DNA of 13,978 bases, taken from contig CAYTPX010000041.1 of NCBI GenBank assembly GCA_964439955.1, forward strand, positions 1-13,978, in the 5' to 3' direction. The stretch comes from UBA1794 sp964439955. GTDB lineage: Bacteria > Bacteroidota > Bacteroidia > Bacteroidales > Bacteroidaceae. Position 1 is the first letter of the stretch, and the number at the start of each line of letters is the position of its first letter. The notes below the pieces were generated by a model. That model was not told the DNA's origin and ran no database searches. It was given only the letters and a program-made list of their open reading frames with translations. Made by a program: the position numbers and the translations under genes. This document shows, piece after piece, positions 5,946 through 11,321 of the stretch.

Positions 5946-7567
5946 TCATTCGGGCAAGCCCGGGAGCCCGATGGACTTGAGCAAAAAGATAATTTCCGCC
6001 TCATTGTCGAAGCGGGCCGTACGGTAGTCGTCGTAAGTCGGGATCAGGTCCGGATAGAAAACCTTTGCCCTCCGGTCATTGGGCGGCAGGAAAACCTGCA
6101 TCGTGTTGGAGATCGAACCCTCCAAACCGGTACGCGGAAGGCGGAACGGAGTTACTTCCATATACGTATTGGGAGCCTGCCGGCAAGGAACACCCACTAC
6201 GGTTGCCCCCATTTTCCACAGGTAATACGCATAGTGAAACGCCGCGCTGAACGTATTGGCATTCGTCACCACATAGACATGCTCCGGCGTATAGAGCGGC
6301 TCCCCTTGCTGGGCAGCCAGTTCCTCACGCACGCTGCTCATGCAGTTGCGCACAAAACGCGCGCACAATGCGTCTGCCGAAGCGGTATCAGCCTCGGGAA
6401 GCCAGAAAGTATAGTCGCCCAATTGCCAATCTGCCCATTACTACGATTGAAATCTTCCAGCGTCGTGTTGACTTTCTCCAAGTAGAGCGGAGAGATGAGC
6501 CGGTAGAAACAGGTCGAAAGATCAGTCTCCACATAGCGACGGCCGTAGAGCTGATAGAGCGTAGGCAGAGTGATGCCGGTCCATCCGCCACCATTGCTGC
6601 GCAGGTCGATAATGAGCGTGGACGAACCGTGCTGCTTCATCTCGCGCAGCATGCGTCCGAACACGCCGGAAAAAGAGGGTAACCGGCGAATGGCCTGCAA
6701 CGTATCGGAAGGCATCTCCCAGCCCAACGTGCGGTAAAAGGCCGGTAATTGGGTCTTATATCCGCTCCAACCGTGCTCATACATATACTCAAAATTCTCG
6801 CGCGCACTGATTTGGTCGATGTTGATCATCATCACCTGTTTGTCCGCGTCCATGAATTTATAGGCCAACTGCCCGATTGGCACGGCCCGCGAGGTGGGAC
6901 ACCACGCTTTCGGCACGGCATCGGCCTCCGCGCCGGGCAAGAAAGGAAGCGAAAGGGAAAGCAAACTGTCGGAAGGCGTGAGCAGAGAAAAGTGCAGGCT
7001 GTCGCCAACCTGCGGGAAGAGGCGACGCATGAAACGCTCCTCCCCGAAATGTATGCGAAACACCGTATAGCGGTCGTAAAGATTCTCGCAGGCCTGCAAC
7101 GCGGCCACCCGCTCCAGAACCTCGTCTATGCCACAACCCTCAACCGCCACCAGACGGCTTCCCAGGAAAGAACGCTGCCCTGCGGGAACACCCTGCACGA
7201 TGAGACCGTCGGGAATCACGCGCAGATAGGCCGGAATGCAGCGGGTCTCCCCCTCCTCGGCACCTGCGCCGGGAGCGGAAAGATAGGTATGTCCGTCCTG
7301 CAGGTGGGCAAGAAAAGCGCCCGTCTGCTCGCAAAAATAAGTCAATGTAGTATCGGGCAGACTGAGCAAATGCCGCTCCAGCTCGAAAGCAGCCTTATGG
7401 AAAAACACCTTTCCACCAAAGCTCGTATAAGGATCGGGGTGCGTCGCTTCCAACAAACGGACAAGGCTGCAGAAATCGGCCGCAAGCGTATCGCCGGAAC
7501 AGACGCGCTGTGCCCATGCCGAACAAACTGTCAACAAGCAAAACAAAGAAAAGAATATCTTTTTCAT
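5946..7567 (-). pseudogene. Secreted S41-family peptidase (tail-specific protease type), frameshifted
   Basis: Two overlapping minus-strand frames (7567 to 6338, and 6422 to 5946) encode consecutive parts of one peptidase. The first has a signal peptide (MKKIFFSLFCLLTVCSAWAQ), the N-terminal motif HLQDGHTYL (88-96) and IIDLRSNGGG (319-328), typical of the S41 C-terminal-processing peptidase fold. After GQIGN (382) the correct continuation GDYTFWLPEAD lies in the other frame. That frame holds VVTNANTFSAAFHYAYY, with the likely nucleophile Ser (about residue 441), and KMGATVVG. One extra T (minus strand) at 6421-6424 restores a protein of about 540 residues. As read, the first product ends after 409 residues without its catalytic serine and with an unrelated tail. 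A sequencing error, a recent mutation or phase variation are possible. There is no slippery heptamer supporting programmed frameshifting. No good promoter is visible upstream; the terminator is intact. Confidence 0.8.
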
Positions 7568-7591
7568 ATGCAGAGAAAGATTTTAAAACAA

Positions 7592-7701
7592 CTTCATCCA
7601 TATGCCAAAACCCGCCCGAAAGCCCCCGAAAAGCCGCAGCGCTTTCCCAAAAAACGGCAACGGTTGCCACAAAAAGCAGCAGGTCTTTTCGCAAAAAGTC
7701 C
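7592..7701. repeat. Degenerate 22-bp tandem repeat array, five units, phased A-tracts
   Basis: Five 22-bp units fill most of the gap between the S41 gene and the small minus-strand gene. CAAAAA begins at 7648, 7670 and 7692, exactly 22 bp apart, and earlier A-runs start at 7629 and 7607. The unit at 7636 (GCAGCGCTTTCCC followed by six A) is nearly the same as the unit at 5845 and resembles the rfbD-prfC unit at 3411. Orientation on the plus strand is the same as in the other arrays. Confidence 0.65.
7648..7668 (-). terminator. Probable intrinsic terminator of the 76-aa gene
   Basis: Read on the minus strand, GGCAA pairs with TTGCC around a CCG loop (7668 to 7656), followed by G and six T bases (complement of 7649-7654). 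The stem is short (five pairs) but the T-run is good. It lies about 95 bases past the stop of the small minus-strand gene and inside the third 22-bp repeat array. Confidence 0.5.
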
Positions 7702-7761
7702 TATTCCCAATCCGTCATCCGCCTGCAGCCCCGGCCTCCCGGAGCTGCCGCACGACAATAT

Positions 7762-7992
7762 TCAGAATGCCTCCTCGTCCGGGTTCAGCATCGCATAACC
7801 GTCAGCCGTATGCTCATTGTAGAAAGTCCACAAGTCGTCTTCGGAAGAAGCGTCCTCCAAAAGCTCGATATTCGTCTCCACCACATCGGCGAAATTCCGA
7901 TAAAGAAAAGCCTTCTGCTCACTGATCAAATGCGACTGCGCAGCCAACAAACGGTAATGCTCAACCACCTTTTTCAATTCTTCGTAGCTCAT
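7762..7992 (-). CDS. Small acidic hypothetical protein, 76 aa
   Basis: I do not recognise this protein. From ATG at 7992 it begins MSYEELKKVVEHYRLL, is largely helical in its first 45 residues, and has a strongly acidic second half (ELLEDASSEDD, NPDEEAF). It has no signal peptide or membrane segment, so it should be cytoplasmic. The frame is open to an ATG at 8106, but a good Bacteroidetes promoter (8020-8048, minus strand) lies inside that extension, so the shorter start is preferred. It is divergent from the 207-residue protein gene at 8142 and is followed after 194 bp, which hold repeat array three and a terminator, by the S41 gene. Its high acidic content may reflect an interaction role, but no function can be assigned. 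Confidence 0.7.
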   Translation of the reverse strand: MSYEELKKVVEHYRLLAAQSHLISEQKAFLYRNFADVVETNIELLEDASSEDDLWTFYNEHTADGYAMLNPDEEAF

Positions 7993-8019
7993 TGTTTTCT
8001 TCGTAACCGGTTTCGTGCG

Positions 8020-8048
8020 CAAATGTATGATTTTGCTCTCATTCACAA
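8020..8048 (-). promoter_or_regulatory. Promoter of the 76-aa gene
   Basis: On the minus strand TTG (8048-8046) is followed after 18 bp by TACATTTG (8027-8020), matching the Bacteroidetes TTG / TAnnTTTG pattern. Transcription would start near 8014, leaving a leader of about 20 bases before ATG 7992. This fixes the start of the small gene. Confidence 0.6.
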
Positions 8049-8066
8049 CCCTTTTGCCCGGAAAGA

Positions 8067-8108
8067 TTTTAGCCGGATACATTCTTTTTCGTATCTTTGC
8101 CCGCAAAG
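8067..8108 (+). promoter_or_regulatory. Promoter of the 207-aa gene, with dyad at the -7 element
   Basis: TATCTTTG at 8092-8099 matches TAnnTTTG; a weak -33 candidate TTTTAG lies at 8067-8072. The -7 element overlaps a perfect dyad, CTTTGC-CC-GCAAAG (8095-8108), at the probable transcription start. It is back-to-back with the minus-strand promoter at 8020-8048. Confidence 0.55.
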
Positions 8109-8141
8109 TGTAACATTTAAAAAAAATATCTACATAAAGCC

Positions 8142-8765
8142 ATGGGATTACTCTCCAAACTTAACAAAAAAAAGGAAGAAAAAACCGCTGCCATCCAAGC
8201 ACGGGTGGAAGAATACATGACCCTGATCCGCGTATATTACCAAGCCGTCATGGTCGTAAACCTCGGTATCACGAACATCAATGCGGCACCAGACATGGCC
8301 CTCTTCAAGCGGACGCTGAAGATACCCACCATGAACGGGCGGCTCGGCATGGGCGAAAAAGCGCGCGCGCGGAAAATGCTGATCGAAGAATACGGGCTTT
8401 CGGACAACTTCTTCAGCGAAATCGACTCCTCCATCAAGAAAGGATGCAAGAAGCAACAGGACGTGCAAAGCTACCTGTACGCATTCCAAGGGTTCTCCAA
8501 CGACCTGATGACCTTGTTGGGCACCGTGATGCAGTGGAAGCTACGCATCCCGTCTTTTTTCAAAAAGACTTTGTTCAACGCCACGCTCCAATCCATGCAA
8601 GACATCGCGAACCCGCAAAAGTTTTGGAAGAAAGAAGAAGTGAACCTCATGGTCAGGGAGACGAGGAAACTGAAAGAGAAACTGCATTACTCGGCCGAAT
8701 GGATGACGGAATTCACTTTCCCCGTAATCCTCATGGCCAAAGGCTCCAAAAAAGCGCGCCTATAA
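8142..8765 (+). CDS. Hypothetical protein, 207 aa, basic, soluble
   Basis: I do not recognise a family. The protein begins with a lysine-rich stretch (MGLLSKLNKKKEEK) and is predominantly helical. It has charged and hydrophobic stretches such as VEEYMTLIRVYYQAVMVVNLGITN (about 24-47) and a C-terminal part rich in Lys (FWKKEEVN, ETRKLKEKLHY, GSKKARL). There is no signal peptide and no convincing membrane helix. The start at 8142 lies about 40 bp after a good -7 element. It stands alone: its own promoter precedes it, and a stem-loop and a separate promoter follow before the coiled-coil/zapA genes. Base composition matches the surrounding core genes, so it is likely a native gene. Proximity to cell-division genes is weak evidence for any link. 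Confidence 0.8.
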   Translation: MGLLSKLNKKKEEKTAAIQARVEEYMTLIRVYYQAVMVVNLGITNINAAPDMALFKRTLKIPTMNGRLGMGEKARARKMLIEEYGLSDNFFSEIDSSIKKGCKKQQDVQSYLYAFQGFSNDLMTLLGTVMQWKLRIPSFFKKTLFNATLQSMQDIANPQKFWKKEEVNLMVRETRKLKEKLHYSAEWMTEFTFPVILMAKGSKKARL

Positions 8766-8786
8766 GGGAAGCGGGGAGAAAAGCCG

Positions 8787-8818
8787 GGCGTGAAGAAAAA
8801 TACTCCGTTTTTCACGCC
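8787..8818 (+). terminator. Stem-loop after the 207-aa gene, possible terminator
   Basis: GGCGTGAA (8787-8794) pairs with TTCACGCC (8811-8818), and the stem can be continued by A-T pairs inside. It begins 21 bases after the stop codon. The following bases (ACACCTTTGCTTTATTT) are T-rich but not a clean T-run, so strength is uncertain. Confidence 0.45.
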
Positions 8819-8823
8819 ACACC

Positions 8824-8855
8824 TTTGCTTTATTTCACACAAAACGCTACCTTTG
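8824..8855 (+). promoter_or_regulatory. Promoter of the coiled-coil/zapA operon
   Basis: TTTG (8824-8827), 20 bp, then TACCTTTG (8848-8855): a very good match to the Bacteroidetes promoter consensus in sequence and spacing. Transcription would start close to 8860, about 15 bases before the ATG at 8874. Confidence 0.7.
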
Positions 8856-8873
8856 TCACAATTTAAGCGAGGC

Positions 8874-9167
8874 ATGGAGGAAAAAGACGAGACCATAATC
8901 CGGCGCTTCGAAATAGCCCTGCACCAGCTCATGGGCAAATACCATTCCTTGAAGCAAGAAAAACGCAGGCTACGTCTCGAACTGGAAGAAAAACAACGTG
9001 CTTTGGACTCGCTGGCCAGCCAGTTGGAAGAAACAGTTGCGGCCTACAATCGCTTGAAAACAGCCTTGACCATGGAAACCTCGGGGCGCGACCTGCGCGA
9101 CACGAGGAACACATTGTCAAGATTAGTGCGGGAAATTGACAAATGCATCGCATTGCTCAATGAATAA
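8874..9167 (+). CDS. Small coiled-coil protein upstream of zapA (ZapB-like candidate)
   Basis: From ATG 8874, just behind a strong promoter, this encodes a 97-residue cytoplasmic protein. Residues of about 15-65 (from GKYHSLKQEKRRLRLELEE on) have long charged heptads expected to form a coiled coil. The C-terminal part (RNTLSRLVREIDKCIALLNE) is also helical. The next gene is zapA, 48 bp on. In other bacteria ZapA works with a small coiled-coil partner, ZapB, at the FtsZ ring. Size, coiled-coil nature and gene order suggest an analogous role here, but sequence similarity to ZapB cannot be claimed. The frame extends upstream to 8790, but that would start before the promoter. Confidence 0.8.
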   Translation: MEEKDETIIRRFEIALHQLMGKYHSLKQEKRRLRLELEEKQRALDSLASQLEETVAAYNRLKTALTMETSGRDLRDTRNTLSRLVREIDKCIALLNE

Positions 9168-9215
9168 ACTTCAACCAACGGGAACCATTGCCTTGGGCTG
9201 CAATCCTACCGGAAC

Positions 9216-9539
9216 ATGGAAGCGGACGAATTCATCAACATCAATATCCAGATTGAAGGGTACACCATTCCGCTGAAAGTGAAGCGCAGCGAAGAAAAGC
9301 GGTACCGGGATGCCGCCAAACAAGTAGCGGGACTCATCAAAGAATACCGCAACGCGTACCAACGGAAGCTGGCCACCAAGCAATTCGATACCCCATATAT
9401 CTTGGTTATGGTGGCATTCCAATTTGCCGTGGGCGCCATAAGTTCTTCGGAAGAAGCAGCCAAAGCCCCGATCTTGGCCCGGATTGAAGATTATGCCAAA
9501 GAGATAGAAACCCTTTTGGGCAGCCCCGAGGAGCCGTAA
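9216..9539 (+). CDS. zapA: Cell division protein ZapA
   Basis: ZapA binds FtsZ and promotes bundling of its filaments at the division ring. The 107-residue protein has the typical N-terminal beta-rich domain (ININIQIEGYTIPLKVKRSE, about 7-26), then the conserved charged segment (EEKRYRDAAKQVAGLIKEYR, 26-45), and a helical C-terminal region (about 60-100) that forms the dimer/tetramer coiled coil in the family. Length is normal. It follows the coiled-coil gene by 48 bp and precedes rny by 165 bp. The start at 9216 gives the standard short N terminus; no strong Shine-Dalgarno site is seen. It is most likely transcribed from the 8824-8855 promoter. Confidence 0.88.
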   Translation: MEADEFININIQIEGYTIPLKVKRSEEKRYRDAAKQVAGLIKEYRNAYQRKLATKQFDTPYILVMVAFQFAVGAISSSEEAAKAPILARIEDYAKEIETLLGSPEEP

Positions 9540-9665
9540 CGCCTCCCCACTCCCGGTTGCCCGGAAAGGGAATGTCAGCGCCCCACAAGCATTAACGGGG
9601 AAAACCGCACTACATCGTTGTTCTTTTCCCTTCAACAGAGGGAGGATAACGTCGTGGTGCTTTTA
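9530..9665 (+). ncRNA. Candidate structured RNA between zapA and rny (possibly 6S-like)
   Basis: The 165-bp gap can fold into one long irregular hairpin. CCTCCC (9542-9547) pairs with GGGAGG (9640-9645). After an asymmetric bubble of about 18 and 7 bases, AAGGGAA (9566-9572) pairs with TTCCCTT (9626-9632). Then TGT pairs with ACA, GCG (9578-9580) with CGC (9606-9608), and CCCC (9581-9584) with GGGG (9597-9600) under a 12-base loop. A rod with a large internal bubble is the shape of 6S RNA, and in gamma-proteobacteria 6S RNA lies directly after zapA. A TTTTAATTT stretch follows (9661-9669). No consensus promoter is visible, only a weak CCCTTTTG at 9511-9518, so it may instead be the rny leader. 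Ends are approximate and the identity is a hypothesis. Confidence 0.38.
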
Positions 9666-9704
9666 ATTTATAAACCTAAGAAGTAAGATAAAGACAGTTG
9701 AAAA

Positions 9705-11243
9705 ATGAACATTAGCATTATCGTATCCGTAATCATCGGCTTAGCCATTGGAGCCATAGTTGCATATTTCGTCACCGTAATTGCCACAAAATCCAAATGC
9801 TCCACCTTGCTCAGCAAAGCAGAACAAGAAGCGGAAGTCATCAAAAAGAACAAGCTCTTGGAAGTAAAAGAACAGTTTCTGAACAAAAAAAACGAACTGG
9901 AGAAGGAAGTTGCCCAACGCAACCAGAGAATCCAACAAATCGAAAACAAGCTCAAGCAAAGGGAACAACAAATCAACCAACGCCACGAAGAAGTGCAAAA
10001 GCAACGGGCGGAAGCTAACACCATCAGGGAAAACCTGAACCAACAGCTCAGCCTGTTAGACAAGCGCCACGAGGAATTGGACAAACTCATCGGGGAAGAG
10101 CGCATACAACTGGAGACCCTCTCCGGGCTTTCCGCAGAAGAAGCCAAGAGCCATCTCATCGAATCGCTGAAAGACGAAGCCAAAAGCCAAGCCCAGTCGT
10201 ATATCAACGAAATAGTCGATGAGGCAAAACTGACTGCTAACAAGGAAGCCAAACGGATTGTCATACAGACCATCCAACGAGTAGCAACGGAAACAGCCAT
10301 AGAAAACTCCGTTACGGTCTTCCATATCGACAATGATGAAGTGAAAGGCCGCATCATCGGACGGGAAGGGCGTAATATCCGCGCCTTGGAGGCTGCGACA
10401 GGCGTAGAAATCGTTGTAGACGACACGCCGGAGGCCATCGTGATTTCAGCTTTCGACCCTATCCGCCGCGAAATCGCACGCTTAGCCTTACACCAACTCG
10501 TAACGGACGGGCGAATCCACCCCGCACGAATCGAAGAAGTCGTGGCAAAGGTACGCAAACAAGTAGAAGACGAGGTTGTGGAAACCGGAAAACGGACGAC
10601 AATCGACTTGGGCATCCATGGAATACATCCGGAACTGATACGCATCATCGGCAAGATGAAATACCGCTCATCGTACGGGCAAAACCTGCTCCAGCATGCC
10701 CGGGAGACGGCAAATCTCTGCGCCGTCATGGCGTCCGAACTGGGCCTGAACCCCAAAGTCGCTAAACGTGCCGGACTTCTGCACGACATTGGCAAAGTGC
10801 CCGACGAAGAACCCGAACTGCCGCACGCCATCTTTGGCATGAAACTGGCCGAGAAGTTCAAAGAAAAACCCGACGTATGCAACGCCATCGGCGCACACCA
10901 CGACGAAATAGAGATGACGTCCTTGCTGGCACCCATCGTACAAATCTGCGACGCCATTTCCGGGGCACGCCCTGGGGCGCGGCGTGAAGTGGTAGAAGCC
11001 TATATCAAACGACTGAACGACCTCGAGCAATTGGCCATGAGCTACCCGGGAGTCACGAAGACCTATGCCATTCAAGCCGGGAGGGAGTTGCGCGTGATTG
11101 TCGGCGCCGACAAGATAGACGACAAAGCCACCGAAGAATTGTCCGGACAGATTGCCAAAAAGATACAAGATGAGATGACATATCCTGGACAAGTGAAAAT
11201 AACGGTCATCCGCGAAACGCGTGCGGTCAGCTTCGCCCGCTAA
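9705..11243 (+). CDS. rny: Ribonuclease Y
   Basis: RNase Y is a membrane-anchored endoribonuclease that starts mRNA decay. The 512-residue protein shows the full architecture: an N-terminal membrane helix (about 4-27), a long coiled coil rich in Glu, Lys and Gln (about 35-135), a KH RNA-binding domain with GRIIGREGRNIRALE (215-229), and an HD phosphohydrolase domain with His331, LLHDIGK (358-364, metal-binding His360-Asp361), GAHHDE (396-401) and ICDAISGARPGARRE (414-428). The C terminus (VKITVIRETRAVSFAR) is typical. Nothing is missing. It lies 165 bp after zapA with no obvious promoter of its own, so it may be read from the zapA promoter or from the intervening region. I recall the zapA-rny neighbourhood from other Bacteroidetes. 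Confidence 0.97.
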   Translation: MNISIIVSVIIGLAIGAIVAYFVTVIATKSKCSTLLSKAEQEAEVIKKNKLLEVKEQFLNKKNELEKEVAQRNQRIQQIENKLKQREQQINQRHEEVQKQRAEANTIRENLNQQLSLLDKRHEELDKLIGEERIQLETLSGLSAEEAKSHLIESLKDEAKSQAQSYINEIVDEAKLTANKEAKRIVIQTIQRVATETAIENSVTVFHIDNDEVKGRIIGREGRNIRALEAATGVEIVVDDTPEAIVISAFDPIRREIARLALHQLVTDGRIHPARIEEVVAKVRKQVEDEVVETGKRTTIDLGIHGIHPELIRIIGKMKYRSSYGQNLLQHARETANLCAVMASELGLNPKVAKRAGLLHDIGKVPDEEPELPHAIFGMKLAEKFKEKPDVCNAIGAHHDEIEMTSLLAPIVQICDAISGARPGARREVVEAYIKRLNDLEQLAMSYPGVTKTYAIQAGRELRVIVGADKIDDKATEELSGQIAKKIQDEMTYPGQVKITVIRETRAVSFAR

Positions 11244-11321
11244 GCCCAAACTATTTTCCTCCCACTTTCATAAAAAACAATCAAGATCTTTATTAAATCT
11301 TCTCCTTAAACAAAAAGCATT

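Noticed and set aside
6338..6430. Programmed ribosomal frameshifting in the S41 gene
   Set aside because: No slippery heptamer, and a peptidase of this family has no known need for it; an error or mutation is simpler.
6749..7798. 349-codon plus-strand frame opposite the S41 gene
   Set aside because: The minus strand carries the signal peptide and S41 motifs in this interval; the plus frame crosses the repeat array and has no recognisable domain.
9668..10957. 429-codon open frame on the minus strand opposite rny
   Set aside because: Ser/Arg-rich translation typical of a shadow of the rny coding frame, and rny shows every expected motif.
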